From: Eopsaltria australis
Taxonomy: Eukaryota; Chordata; Aves; Passeriformes; Petroicidae
Reading direction: 5' to 3'
DNA length: 64,000 nt
Assembly: GCA_034509425.1 (NCBI GenBank)
Contig: JAVTVJ010000346.1
Location: 124,001 to 188,000 of the forward strand
A program made the translations under genes and the position numbers. Positions 24,601 through 36,919 of this stretch are shown in pieces (position 1 is the first letter of the stretch; every line of letters starts with the position of its first letter). The notes beneath the pieces were generated by a model. It was not told where the DNA came from. It did no database searches and saw nothing but the letters and a program-made list of their open reading frames with translations.

Positions 24601-26317
24601 AACAAATTTATAGGGGCTTTCTGAGGGAATTTGCTTGGGATGAGCCAGGGCAATGGAGAAGTGAAGATATTTTGGAGCTGATTTTGTAGTAGGAAACAGA
24701 GCAAAATCTTCAGTGCTGGGAGAAACACCACTGTGGATGATTCCATCCCTACATGCCACCACACCTCTGAGAAGATGACAGGCTTTCAGGAAGACAAAAG
24801 GAGTGTTGTAACCCCTGTTTTGTAACAGAAGGGAAAGAACAGAGACTCCAGGGACAAGCAAGAGGAGGAGCGCAGGATGACAACAACCTGATACTTTCTC
24901 CTTGACCCAGCCATGAGGGCAAGCCGTGTCCTCCTTGGGCTAAAGATCAAAGCATCCAAGAAGGGTTTCTGGAGCTGCTTCCAGGAGTTCCTGAAGGTGG
25001 CCACAAAACATGGAGATGGGCCAAAATCTTCTCCTTCTGAGCAGAAAAGAAAACACAAGCAATGCATAAAATCCCATTTCTTTTTCTGCCATGGCCCCAG
25101 ACAATCCAGGGGACACAACTCCACAGCTTCATCCCTGGGGGCAACCCAGGCAGCACAACCTCCGCAGGGCATGGAGGGGAGCAAACCAAGCAGCTCCAGG
25201 ATGCCCTCCCAGCCACTTCTCCCCATTTTCCACAGCAAGAAACGGGATGAGAGTGTTGGGATGTGTCCTGATTACCCTGCTCTGGAAAACGCTTTGCTGC
25301 GCTGCTGACATTTCCTGCCCACCTACAGCCCGTGGCCTCAGTGTTTGTGCTCTTGGCACAGCCCAGGGGAGCTGAGGGAACATTCAGAGGGCTCAAATGA
25401 GTAGCAGCCCTGTGTTTGGGCTGAATAGCAAAAGAAGCTTGTGTGGGTTTCCTTTTCAAAGCCGGCTGAGAAAAGGTTTTGTTGTAAATCCCAGGCCAGA
25501 AGCGCCGAAGAGCCTTGAATTCTGATCTCTGTGCTTGTTTGTGCCTATTTCATTTCATTGTTTACTCTTTAGCTGCTCAGAGGCCTGAAGCGGCTCAGAG
25601 CTCTTGCAAAGAGGGCTTCTGCAGGTCCTGGCCAGGTTTGTCATCAGCTTGGAGACCCAAGGAATCCCTTCCAAGACCCAAACACCTTCCCATGCAGGAC
25701 ATAATTGCTGTGGGAATGGCCCCATGACGCAGCTGCTGTCCTGGCCCAGACCTTCCCAGACGCTGGTGGGGTGCTGAGAGGGTCCTCTTGCACTCAAGGG
25801 TTTTTTCCAGCCCAAACACAGCAAGAGGAGGAGAGGCAGAGAATGGGTGGGGTTGTAACCACTGGAGATTTTCCCCTTGTCCAAGACCTCTGCCCTCGGA
25901 GCTTGGCGTCATCCCACAGCTTCTGTGTCCTCTTCAATTCCCCCAAGCATCTCAGCAGCCATGGTGGGAAAGAAATGCTCCCTCACAGCTGGACCTGACC
26001 TCAATCTGACACCTCATCAACTCATCCTTGGACCTGCTGCTGTTTCCCACAGATCACAGCTCTCCAGGCTTGATGGCTCTGCCTTGGAAGGGAGACTCGA
26101 CACACGGCCTGCAAACACTGTCATGCCATCAAAAATCATCTCCTTGTGGACCAGCACCAGGGGAAGCCATGGATGCAGGGGCTGGCTCTGCCAGACGTCC
26201 CCTGGTGTCTTCTGAGTGCATCTATGGCCACCACTCAATGGCATGAGGCACCCATAAAATGAGGACAACTCTCAGCCATTCTACAACCTTGAGGTCCACT
26301 GGTGACCTCCTGGCTTG
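21630..26317. other. unique non-coding stretch with one hexamer microsatellite
   Basis: About 4.7 kb without a recognised gene or CR1 piece. Its only distinct structure is the (GGGGAT)n tract at 22893-22955. Stop codons are sparse, so overlapping open frames are common and uninformative. Confidence 0.6.
22893..22955 (+). repeat. (GGGGAT)n hexanucleotide microsatellite
   Basis: Ten and a half essentially perfect GGGGAT units (63 bp). The period is two codons, so every frame on both strands is open and encodes dipeptide runs (MG, WG, PI, PH, PS). Four-guanine blocks at constant spacing make this a strong G-quadruplex former on the plus strand. There is no evidence that it is translated. Confidence 0.98.
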
Positions 26318-26607
26318 GAGTTCTCTGGTGACCAGTGACAGGACCCAAGGAACAGCTGGAGATGTGTCAGGGGAGGGTTAGGGGGATATTAGGAAAAGGT
26401 TCCCCACCCAGAGGGTGGTTGGGCACTGAATGAACTCCCCAGGGAATGGTCACAGCCCCAAGCCTGGCAGATTTAAGAAGTATTTGGGCAATTGTCTCAG
26501 GCACGGGGTGGGATTGCTGGGATTCACCAGTGCAGGGCCAGGAGCTGGACTGAATGATCCTTGTGGGTCCCTCCCAGCTCAGGAAATTCCATGATTCCAT
26601 TATTCCA
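26318..26607 (+). mobile_element. CR1 LINE fragment, third 3'-end type
   Basis: Plus-strand CR1 with the diagnostic series gtgaccagtgacaggaccca, ggatattaggaaaaggttcc, cacccagagggtggttgggc, gccaggagctggactgaatg, atccttgtgggtccctccca, then a decayed ATTCCATG tail. About 290 bp, 5'-truncated. Same subfamily as 19.3, 37.6 and 48.7 kb. Confidence 0.92.
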
Positions 26608-26894
26608 TTCATGGTCCCCATGGAGACTGTGTGATTTTGGCTGAGCCTCTCTGCTCCTGTTCTTAGCCCATGTTCTCCAGACCATCCCTTCCTCCTTCCA
26701 GCCAGAAACCAACTGGGAGAGCACCTTCCTTTCTGCACTAAAGCTCATCAGGTGCTTTGAAACACAGGTAACAACTTATTCCAGCCAAGCTGCAAAGAAG
26801 GCAGCCCCAGGAAGGTTTTGGGTGATGCTGATCAATGGTCTCATCTTGATTTACTGAAGGAGAAACATAAAGGAGGGAAAAGGGTGGAGTGGAA

Positions 26895-27150
26895 GAGGAT
26901 AAGGATAAATATTACTTTATGAGTATTAATATTCAGTAGCCAGAACTTCAGTCCTTGAATAGTCTTTGAATTCAGACGTGAAGTTCTTGAAAGGGCTTGG
27001 AGGGATTTTTGAGCCTCATATTCTCATAGGTGTCAATTAATTAGATGAGCCAGCCTGGGGTGAAGCAGGATAACCAAAACCAGTCTGTATGAAGAAAAAT
27101 AATTATTCATGAATAATTCAGGAGGAACACAGAAAACCTAATTAAGGCCC
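26895..27150. promoter_or_regulatory. AT-rich patch with 18-bp perfect palindrome (possible enhancer)
   Basis: Positions 27101-27118 read AATTATTCATGAATAATT, a perfect 18-bp palindrome. Nearby are caattaattag (near 27035) and cctaattaagg (near 27138), both carrying TAATTA/TTAATTA homeodomain-type cores. The density of such sites in an otherwise GC-moderate region suggests a developmental enhancer. This is inference only. Confidence 0.3.
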
Positions 27151-29489
27151 AACCTCACAGAGGGAAATATGGATCTAAGGTTTGGAGGGTTGTTTTTTTC
27201 CCACTGAATTTGAAGTTTGAGTTCAACTTTGGAGTTGCAAAGACCTGAGTTGTGGCTGCTGGGCATCCTCCCTCGGTGCCACGTGCTGTGTTTGTCATCC
27301 CTTGGGGGCTGTCACTGCTCACAGTGCATCAGATGTCCCCAGAGACATTATCCTTCCTGGAAACCCGACCTCAGCCAGGCCAGGCTCCAGCAAGGAACAT
27401 CCTCAGTCACCCGGGCTGACATCAGGATAACCCCGTCCCTTTCCAGTGAGTGCCTCCCTCTCTGCACGTGAGGGAATGGCCCTCTTGTGCTCCTGGCCCT
27501 GGAATTCTCCCCAGAGAGGGCTCAGTGTCCTGCAGTGCCTGCTGACACGAGCTCCCTGCAGTGCTTCACATCACACACCCTGATGAGCTTAAACCCCCCA
27601 AAAAGGACATGGAGGGGGATGTTCCTGCCCTGGTAGTGAGAGGGGACCTTTCCTGCCCTTAGAGCTTTGGCATTTTGTCATCTGCTGAGCCACATTTGAC
27701 ACCTGCAAGCCCAGGTGTGCCCCAAGGCGTTTCTCTGCAGCACAAGCAGCCCCTTCCCTCGCTGCCTCTTGCAGAACACTCTTCCAAGCTGGAGGCTCTG
27801 GAGTGTTTCCCACCCACCAGAAAAGCTCTTCACCCCCTCTCCAGCCAAGGTCTGGTGAGGGATGTCAAGGATGTCAACCTCCAAGGTTATCCTGAGGGAC
27901 GTCTCTGGTTGGGATGAGCTCAGGCTCTCCCAGGTCTCTCTGGAGCTCCCTGGTGAAGCACAGATGCTTCAGACACCATGGATGAACTCACCGGGCTCCC
28001 AGATCATCCCTTACCTGGTGGTGCAGCTTTCCTCTCCTCAGGATGCTGAGCATTCGCCTTTTTCCAGGGAAAAGTGAAGTTGGCACCACCATGGAAGGCT
28101 CAGCAACCTCCTGGATGAAGCCCAGACTGGGGGAAGCTTTGAGAGGTCCCCTTCTCATCCATCCTAAAATCTCAATTTGCAACAATAACCAGAGGCAAAC
28201 ACCAAATCACGACAGTGAGGGGGAGGATGGATGCTCCTGCCTCCCTTTCCCCTCTCCATCTTCCCACTCACTGCCTTAAGAAAGGAGGAGAAGGGGGAAG
28301 GGAAGCAGATCTCCACCCCAGGCTCGTGCATTTTCACCCATCACAAAGCAATTTCCCATGATTGCAGAGTTTGCTATTCTGGGCTGCAGCTGAAGGTTTA
28401 TTAGCTAAGAGCACACCAGCAGCTCGGGATTGTGCCTGCATTAGGAGCAGCACTCAAACCTCATCGTGCCCTGAATGAGACACTTCAGGAAGCATCCACA
28501 GCAGTTCCAGCCTTTGATGGATCTCTGTAATGAGCTCGTAGTGGGAATGAGGAGAGGAGGGTGAAACAGCTCCCAGCAAATCAAACTCATCTTCACCCAG
28601 CAGCTTCATGAGATATTGATCTGCTCTCAATATTTAAAGCCCAAAAAGGGAATCAAGTTTAAGCAGGCGAGAAGTTCTCCCTGAAAGGGCAGGAATTGTG
28701 AAAGATGTGCGGGAAATCCAGGGCAGGCAGGAGCTCGTCAGAGATTTCCATCAGCCTCCACAGCCAAGAGAATTCCACCCTGGGAACCTCTTTGCCAAAC
28801 CACAGGGAGCTGGGGCAGCTGGGGGACATCACGGGACAGGGAATGTGACCAAGGGGATGCCCTTCACACGTGGCCTTGCTGCCCAGGTGGGAGCTCCAGA
28901 GATCCCTGAGCATCTCCAGCACACACAGACAAATCCTCCCAAAAGCAGTTCTCATTCCACAGCCACAGGGAATCATTGCCAGCAAAGGCAGGGCAAGGAA
29001 AGACTTAAACCCAAACTCTAAAGTACCCAAAGTCCCTTGATTTAATGGTCATTCATTTAAGAACCTAATTTTAATGGACTATTGATGATTGACGTGCTAT
29101 AAAATTACCAAAATCACTCAGATTTACAGCAGAACCAGGGGACTGGTTTTATTTTTTTTTCCCCTGAATGAACTAACATTTTTCTAAATTGTGGAGCCAG
29201 CCTTCCTCTCTGTAATTTAAAATAAGTGATTATTATTAAAAAAAAAAAATTAAAATCCAAAACCAGAATAGAAATAAAACCAAAGCAAGATTCAGTGACG
29301 TGAAATTCAGATTTCTGCCAATATCTGCTTCCTGGGAAGGAGACAATCTGATAAGATTTTACTTGCAAAGGAGAGAGGCATCTTGAACACGAATGCCTTT
29401 TCAAATGAAGTAGAAAAGAGCTCAGTCTAGAGGAGTTTAGGCAGCCCTGGGAGACTTGCAGCAGAGGCAAAATCCCACTTTCGGGGAAA

Positions 29490-29830
29490 CCCAGCTAGTT
29501 TGGACGAGTGGGATTTATCCTTAAGCCCTGCTCCAAGGCTGCCCTTCGGGGGAACCCACTCGGGTCGGATTTATTGGGTTTATTTACCCAGCACGGGCTG
29601 TGCTGACGCATTTCTTGTTCTCGTGGAGCCCAGCCCGGCATCTGCTGCCTTCCAGCAGCTCCAGCCCCGGCTCCTCGATCCCACCCCCGCCTCCCGGGCT
29701 GGTTTGCGAGGACACAAGGTCATTTTTGCGGTCACCACGGCCGCAGGGTGCCGTGTTTGCCGCTCTCAGTGAAACACGAGCACCTTCCGAGCACCAATTT
29801 TCCAGCATCCATCGGCCGACCAGCTCCCTC
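29490..29830. promoter_or_regulatory. CpG-enriched patch
   Basis: CpG dinucleotides are visibly denser than in the flanks (ttcgggg, actcgggtcgg, cacggccgcag, catcggccgacc and others). The patch ends in a (CTG)n-like stretch near 29830-29845. No TATA box, NRF1 site or strong splice donor is evident, so it may be an unmethylated enhancer or a weak alternative promoter. Confidence 0.4.
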
Positions 29831-29952
29831 TGCTGCTGCTGCTGCTTCCAGCCTGACCCAAGCTGCGTTTTCAGCCATGGATTTTGGGCAGAGCAGAGTC
29901 TCTGGGATGGAGTGAGCAGCTGGCTCACCTTGTGACACACAAAATGCTCCGT

Positions 29953-29977
29953 GACACCTGCAACATCTGCAGGTGTC
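29953..29977. repeat. 10-bp perfect inverted repeat with two E-boxes
   Basis: GACACCTGCA, loop acatc, TGCAGGTGTC. Each arm carries a CACCTG/CAGGTG E-box, the kind bound by Snail/ZEB/E-protein factors. Could be a hairpin or a paired E-box site; function inferred only. Confidence 0.6.
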
Positions 29978-31274
29978 CCAGCTCCTCAAGGCTAGCAGAT
30001 ACCAGGACACCCATGTGAACAGACTCCAGGCCAACTCCAAGTTTTTTGGTTTGTTTTCCATCCTTTGGGGGTGATTTTAGAGGGAAAAAAATGTCAGGGT
30101 TACCCCAGCCCAAGCAAAAGCCTTCACTGCATCACTGAGTGCAGGGAGATGCTCTGGCATCTCCCTCACTGTCTCTGTGTTCACATCCCTCACTGGGACC
30201 ATTCCCAGATCAGATGAGCAGGAACCCTGGGCAAGGAGTCTCACAGAGCCTTTTCCTGGTTTATTTTGGAGGTGTTGCATTAACCACTGCCTTCAGCCTC
30301 GATTGGAGTGCAAGTCTCCTGAACCAAGGCATTTTACCAAGCTGGCATTGGCATTCCTGGCCCTTGGAGGTTGGGGGATGCCAGACACCTTCTGAGCTGG
30401 CAAACACGGGGATTGGCAGCAGAAAGGTGAGCAAAATGAGCTGCTGGCTTATTGTCCATCCCAGGAGGAGCTACCATTGTCCTAGAGGTGACAACCCTCC
30501 AGCCACTTGTCCCCAGGAGTCCTGAGCCCCCTGATGTGCCTGGCAGGGTGTGTGACACAGCAGGAGACAGCCAGGCTCAGGCTGAGGGTCAGAGGGGCAA
30601 CAGCCTCCACCTCCAAGCCCCACATGGAGAAACTGAGGCACAAAGTGGCTGGGATGGGTCAGTGGCAAATTAAAAATGTGTCCCCCAGGCTCTGCCACGA
30701 GGATGGAGCTGCACAGAGGCGTGGCTGGGTGGATGTGTGTTCAACAAGGAGTGAGGCGATGCCAGCAGGGCCCAGCTGAGACAGGGACAGCCCGGGGGGA
30801 AGGCAGGGGGACAGGCAGGCTGCCACCCAGCCACCCCTTCATTCTTCTGCAGGGACTGGCAGCAATGCCAGCAGCTTCCTGGCAGCCCTGAGGATGGAGT
30901 GGAGGTGCAGGGAGGTGTCCACCCTGCAGGCACATGGAGGAGCCATCACCCAACAGCTGCCAGACGTGCCCGTGCTGGGTCAGTTCCCACCCATGGCCAG
31001 GCTGGACCCGGTCACCTCGGGCTGTGTGAAGCAGTGACCCAGGGGTGAATGGCAGCAGGGTTTATCTCAGAAGGTTTGTTTTGACAAGGGTGTCCACCCT
31101 GAAATGAAAATAGCTGGCATCCTGTTCTAGGGCTGAGCCAAGCAGCTCCGGGTGGGAGCGGGACAGCAAAGCTCTGGGTTTGTAGAGAGCTGTGCTCAAC
31201 CTGACCTTAAATCCATCATCCCAAGACCCTGCATAGCCCTCAACACCTTTTTCCAGCATCTTCTCCAGCCTGCA

Positions 31275-31324
31275 GACTGTGGACTAAGAACTGTGGACTA
31301 AGGACTGTGAGCTAAGACTAAGGA
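31275..31324. repeat. short tandem repeat, about 14-bp unit
   Basis: Three imperfect copies of an actgtggactaag-type unit in tandem with slightly different lengths. Confidence 0.7.
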
Positions 31325-32101
31325 ACAGGGAGGATGTAGGACTTGCCCCCATAGAAGGTTGGTCTGGAAGCACTGGAGCTGTTCAGATCAGAGATGCCAG
31401 CTCAGAGGAGGAGTTGCAGAGGTGGGAGAGGGATGTGTCCCATGGCTGCAGGGTGGAGATGTGCCTACAGGAGAGATCCATGATCCTGGGCAGGGCGGAA
31501 GACCCAGAGGAGCAGAGAGATCTGGAATTAGAAAAGCAATTTCTGCTTTTCACAGCAACTGCAGAGCCCCTCATCAGGAGGGTGAGGAGGAGCCAATTTT
31601 AAGATGCTTCACTTTTCTCTCACAGCCTGAGGGCTGTCAGCTCCTGGAGGCATCTAAAATTATTGGAGCACAAGCTCATGCTCCACCACCAGAGCTTGGA
31701 CCACGGGGTGAGGAAACTTTCACAACATTGATATCCCAGCAAACCCTGCCTGGAACAGTAGCAGCTCCTCAGGATTGCTTCTCTGCTGGCTCTGCCTGCT
31801 CTTAAGTGGAGCAATTTGATGATGTCAGTCCAATAACCCCAGGGGTATCTTAAGAGGAGTCATAAATCACTGGCAATAAGTTAATCACTTGAGCTGATCG
31901 CTAAGGCAAAGAATACTTTGTTCTAAAATGGAGAAAAAATTGCCAGGTTCAAAAAAAAAAAACCACCCCATATTCCTCCTCAGTGCTTTCTGCTGTTGCT
32001 GTTGACAGGAAAGTGATCCTAAAAGAGATTTCCTATGGAATTGCTGTCTCCCTTCCCATGGGGCAGAGGGAAGGCTAAAACAGCTCTTAAGGTAATTCCA
32101 A

Positions 32102-32117
32102 ACTTAAGATCTTAAGT
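32102..32117. repeat. perfect 16-bp palindrome
   Basis: ACTTAAGATCTTAAGT reads the same on both strands. It lies immediately beside the donor/stop side of the possible minus-strand exon at 32121-32224. Confidence 0.9.
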
Positions 32118-32120
32118 CAC

Positions 32121-32224
32121 CAGGTCATCCAGGAGAAAGACTTTGCAAAAGAAGCGGCAGGATAAAAATCATCCTCCTCCTCCTCCTCTATCACATCACA
32201 GGGCAGCCTTGTGTCAACTTTCAC
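32121..32224 (-). other. possible minus-strand exon (unconfirmed)
   Basis: Minus strand: a good acceptor (gcattttctcatcctcag) is followed by an open frame reading VKVDTRLPCDVI, then five glutamates from a (GAG)n run, then DDFYPAASFAKSF. It ends either at a donor-like CTG|gtgact or, read straight on, at a TGA at 32117-32119. No protein family is recognised. The acidic run comes from a trinucleotide repeat, which weakens the case. Confidence 0.22.
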
Positions 32225-33714
32225 CTGAGGATGAGAAAATGCTGTAAATGCAGCAGGATGCTCCTGGAGCAGCAGGGAGTTATCCCTTTTCCAAAGGAAC
32301 ACAATAGGATGCTTCTCATCCAAGTGCAGACTTGGTCAAAAAAAATTTCATTTCATCAGCTGTGTCTTCCTCCTCCTGCTTTGAAGTCTGACTGGGCTGA
32401 CAAAGAGGTTGCTGCCTGGAAATGTTTATGAGGGCACTTGTGGGAAATCATCATTTTTCACGATGGAAAGCTGAGCCAGGGGATTCCTTTGCTGTTCCAC
32501 CAGCACGTGGAGTCCTCCCCAGCAGTGCAAAATGCACAGTGCTGGTGTAGGAAGAATCCTCCCTAAACTTCAGCCAGAAATTCCTTCAAGAAATCACTCC
32601 TGGATGAACAAGTTGAGCCCTCCCAGCACTCCATATCATGCTGGATTGATGGATTTACTGTGTTTGCCCTTTTCTTTCCCAGCTAAGAAGTCCTGCCAGC
32701 CCTTTTCCATCTTCACAGGGTCATGAGCATCTGAGACACCTGACTGAGCACCTGCAGAGTGTCCTCCTGAGCCAGGACACCCCAGGTCACATCAAAGAGC
32801 CCTTGGCACTCACCTCAGCAGCTGGAATGAGCTGGGTGGGATGGGGATCATCAAGAGAAGCCAGAGGGATGGTGGGGGCATGGGTGAGGCACCTGCTGCC
32901 TTGCAGATGGTGGGATTTTCCTCCAGAGGATTATTTTCGGATGGATTTGTTCCAAAATCTGAATTCCTGATCGTAGCTCTCACCCTCTCCTCCAAAAAAT
33001 GGTTCTTTGAAGGGAGAATACTCACACAAATCAAAGACCATCTACCTTGGCACATCAGGGCAACTCCAGCCCTCTGCAAGCAGCAAGCTTGGACAGAGGA
33101 CACCAGAAGGGAGGCAGGATGAGGGCACCTGGTCATTCCCACCCAACTCCAATTTTCTGGGCAATGACCAAACACCAGGCTCCATAAACTCAAAGAAACT
33201 CCATCAGTGAGGGGGGTGGGAGGATGTTTCTCTTCACCCTGACTCGTCTGTGAGGTTTTTCCATATTTTTTTCACTGAGAAGCCCTAATTTATGACAAAT
33301 GCACAGATCTCTCAGGCTAAGTGTGCCTGAAGTCAGCACAGGAGAGGGGCCAGCCCTCCCTGTTCCCAGCTCAAGGGAGCCACTCTACAATAAAAGGTTT
33401 CATGGTGTGAACCTTCCTGAGGAAGCAAGTTTTTCTCCTGGAAAGAACAGAGTGTGTGTGGCAGGAGCAAGCAGCTCCTTGAGAGCTGCCTGAGCAGGAA
33501 GGAAGATATTCTGATTTATTCTAGGTGTGAAACTTGGCCAGGGAAGCTTGCCAGGTGTTTGTGTTGGCTGCCCTTGGTGACCAGGCTGTGCTTCCAGCAG
33601 GAAGCTTTGCTTTTCAAAGCTGGGCTCTTAGGATTTATAATCAGAAGAAGAGTGGACAGTCAGCAGCAAGGTCTGGCTTACACAGGGACAGGGCTGGTGG
33701 GAGAGCTCAGGTAA

Positions 33715-33927
33715 GAATCACAGAAACAGAATGGTTTGGGTTGGAAGGGACCTTAAAGCTCATCCCATTCCATCCTCCTGCCATGGGCAGAGACACCTCC
33801 CACTATCCCAGGGTGCTCCAAGCCCCTTCCAACCTGGCCTTGGACACTTCCAGGGATCCAGGGGCAGCCACAGCTCCCCTGGGCACCCTCCCCACCCTCT
33901 CAGGAAAGGATTTCTTCACCAGAAGTA
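33715..33927 (-). mobile_element. CR1 LINE fragment, 3' end
   Basis: Reverse CR1: gaatcacagaaacagaatgg, tttgggttggaagggacctt, gccatgggcagagacacctc, gacacttccagggatccagg, ggcagccacagc. About 213 bp. It shares the ggatccaggggcagcc diagnostic with the copies at 3.5 and 45.3 kb. Confidence 0.93.
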
Positions 33928-36404
33928 ACCCAGGCAGAGCAAAAAGGTCTTGATTCTGCTCCAGGCCTCTCACAGCCCTTTCCCCTGGATGAACCCGAGC
34001 ATGCTGAGCACACACAAAACATCCTGTGCTTCCCTGCCACCTGCAGCCAGAGAGGTCCTTGAGAGGCAATTTAAGGACAGCCTTCAGCTACAAATGTTCT
34101 TGGTTTCATTGCTCAGAGTCAGACCTTTATTGTCATGAGAAGGATGTTGTGGTGAGCACAGTCACTCCCAGTCACTGCTGAGAGGTGAGCCTTGCCTCCA
34201 ACCAGCTCTCACATTCCCTGTGAGAGCATTAACCCACGTTTGCTTTCAGGACATTTATGAGCATCCCTGCCCCTAAATCACTGTCTAATGGAGTAAGAGA
34301 GGCCTGGGCCACTAAACCCACCTGCTCAGGTCCCAATTCCTCCTTCCAAAGGATACACAAAAATTGCTTGAGCAAAATAAACTCCATGGCTGAGATCCAC
34401 CTGAGCTGAGCCAGCAGAGCTGCAGAGGGAAGGGTCTCAGCTGCTCATCCCTACTTCCTGTTTTTCTAGGGGGGGAAAGAAAATAATTCTAATTTCTAAC
34501 CCAATTCCTGGACCCTTCTGGGTCTGTGGTGGCTCCACCACACTTAAATGGGAGCTACAGGCTGGGTCAGGGGATTCCAGCAATGCAGGGGGAAAGAGCT
34601 GTGAAGAACCATCCCAAAGGGCTCAGCCTTGGGACAGGCAGCAACAAAGCCCCAGCTCCACAGGAAAGCACCTGGCAGCCCTTCCCTGGAGAGCAGGAGA
34701 TCAAACACCCAGGTGCAAGGGCTCCAGAGCCCATCCTCATGGCATGCCACGTTTCCAGAGTGGGGTCAGGGAGGTGTGTTCAGCCAGGTTTGGATCATCT
34801 CTTGTGAATCCTCACCACTCTGACCTGTAGAGGTTTCCACACCAAGAAAGGGAGAGGCAGGAGGAGCTGGTTTGAAAAGCCCCCAGGTGGCCAACATCCC
34901 ATGTTTAAACGGATTTTTCAGACTGGTCAGGGTAGGAATGAACCCCCAGAGCAGGACAGATCTGATGCCACATGCAGATCTTTCAGCTCATTTCAGAGCT
35001 GAAACAGTTGGAGAGCTCTTGATATAAAAACCATTCCCATCCATGCTCCTTTTAGGCTCTGCTATGGCATGATCCAAATTTCCTCAGCAGAGAGCAGTTC
35101 CCATCCCAAACAAGCCTGTGGAGGCAGATAGGGGCTGTTTATCCCACAGGGTGGTTTTTGTTGAGCTGGTTTGTGCTGCCTCACACAAACAGCCCAGTTC
35201 AGTGCCCTGCCACCGTGGGTGCCTGAAAAAACAGCCACATCCCTTGGAAAAGGGAACAAAACATTTAACAAAACAGAGGGGAAACAAACAGGGAGCATGC
35301 ATGGGCTGAGGACACTGAGATTTTCTTCCTGGGATCCCTTGCTCAGGACACAAAGGGACAGATCAAAAAATCTCCTGTGGTCTGTAATCATTTTAGAGTC
35401 CCTCTCCATCATGGCTAAGAAGAATCTTACAGGCAGGAAAAAAATCCCCTAAGGCTGCCAAATGCCTCAACTTACCTCTAAAAGGAAAGAAACTATGCTG
35501 GTTTAGCATTCCCTGTCTTTCTACCCCCTTCCAGCCCAGGAAAGGTGCCCATCCAGGAGGGCAGCAGTTAAATCCCAGTCTGAATCCCAAATAAAAGTGA
35601 TTTTTGCAGTGTCTGCTCAGGGCAGAAGGCTATTCTGGAATTAAGACACCACATGCAGGTGTGGGACAGTCTTGCTCCATACTCAGGACAAAACATGTGT
35701 AAAAGTTCTGCCGGCACCCCTTATCCAGAGGAAATAATTTTTGGGATTAAACAGGCACTGGTGAAGGAGAAGATTGATCAAGTGAGGGATAAGACACTGC
35801 CAGCAAGGAGGGCCCCTTTGTATTTTGAAATACAAAGTTCACACAAAGGGAATCAATAAGGAAAAAAGAAAAATCAATAAGGAAAAAGAAAAATCAATAA
35901 GGAAAAAGAAAAATCAATAAGGAAAAAGAAAAATCAATAGTATTTTAGGACTCCTAAAGTAAAAATGTGCCCAGAAGGCACATTCCAAACCCCAGCTCTG
36001 CTTTTCCTGGCCTGCAGGAGCAGGGAGCCTGTTTTTCTCCCAAGGGAAGGGAGCAGAGCTGCCATGAGGGAATTTGATAACCCCTGACTTCCACCTTGGG
36101 ATGTTTTACAGCACAGGGAATTTCCAGAGATTAAAAGATCCCTGTGCTTTGTTTTCTAATCATCCTCTGCAAGCCGCTTCCCTTCATCTCTGCTTTTGTT
36201 TTGACACATTTATTGTGTTCCTTTGATCTCCACCTTGGCAGTGACACCACAGATGATCGTTCCCAACAAAGCATTCAATATTTTGATGTCTCCACAAGCA
36301 GCATCTGCTGTCACTCCAGCTCGGAGGCAGCTGCAGCATCTCACAGCCCTCATGCTCCAGGGCACAGAAAGATGAGCACCAGCTGGGAACATGAAGATCA
36401 CACT
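33928..36404. other. unique non-coding stretch
   Basis: No gene recognised. Contains the 20-bp tandem repeat at 35851-35939. A strong minus-strand acceptor-like tract near 35475-35500 (tttctttccttttag) has no supported exon. Confidence 0.55.
35851..35939 (+). repeat. 20-bp minisatellite, about 4.5 copies
   Basis: Unit close to AATCAATAAGGAAAAAGAAA, nearly identical between copies (the first has one extra A). A-rich and purine-biased on the plus strand. Confidence 0.95.
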
Positions 36405-36655
36405 GAGGGGCTGGAGTGTGTCCAGGGAAGGGAAGGGTCTGGAGCACCAGGAGCAGTTGAGGGAGCTGGGAAAGGGGCTCAGCCTGGAGAAAAGGAGGCT
36501 CAGGGGGGACCTTGTGGCTCTGCACAACTCCCTGATGGAGCTGGAGGGTGGATCGAAGGGGGGTCAGGCTCTGCTCCCAGGGAACAGAGACAGGATAAGA
36601 AGGAACAGCCTCAAGCTGTGCCAGGGGAGGTTTAGGTTGGATATTTGGGAAAATT
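36405..36655 (+). mobile_element. CR1 LINE fragment, internal 3' region
   Basis: Plus CR1 of the type reading tggagtgtgtccagggaagg, ttgagggagctgggaaaggg, gctcagcctggagaaaagga, gacaggataagaaggaacag, cctcaagctgtgccagggga. It stops at ggatatttgggaaaattgg without the 3' terminus. A different CR1 terminus follows at 36920, so this copy is truncated at both ends. Confidence 0.88.
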
Positions 36656-36919
36656 GGCTCCCAGCAAATCAAGAGGTTCCAAAATGTGGTTTGGGAGCAG
36701 CCAGCTTCTCCAGACCAGTAAGAAGAGGAAGACACATCAGATGCATCTCCAGCTTTGTCCTGGTAGGCAACTGGGAAAAAAACCCCTGCAATTTGGAAAA
36801 AAAAGAAAAGGTTTTACTTGCAACCCATTGTTAATCTGTGGAATTCACTGCTGAGGGTGTTTATGAAGATTTTGAGATATTAAATTTCACTATTTATAGT
36901 TGATTACCACAATAAATCA
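36656..36919. other. unique spacer between two CR1 fragments
   Basis: AT-moderate spacer with no gene recognised. Confidence 0.55.

Larger units (their letters stand above)
26608..33714. other. long unique non-coding stretch
   Basis: Seven kilobases with no CR1 piece and no recognised gene. Notable items are listed separately: a palindrome-bearing AT-rich patch at 26.9-27.15 kb, a CpG-enriched patch at 29.49-29.83 kb, an E-box inverted repeat at 29953-29977, a three-unit tandem at 31275-31324, and a possible minus-strand exon at 32.1 kb. A weak resemblance to the MIR motif (gaaactgaggcac) lies near 30625. Confidence 0.55.

Noticed and set aside
31359..31606. Acidic open frame (SSEEELQRWERDVSHG...)
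   Set aside because: Peptide looks protein-like, but there is no pyrimidine-rich acceptor, no donor and no recognised family.
36144..36635. 163-codon plus-strand frame
   Set aside because: The right half is CR1 (from 36405). The left half has no recognisable domain and no convincing donor.
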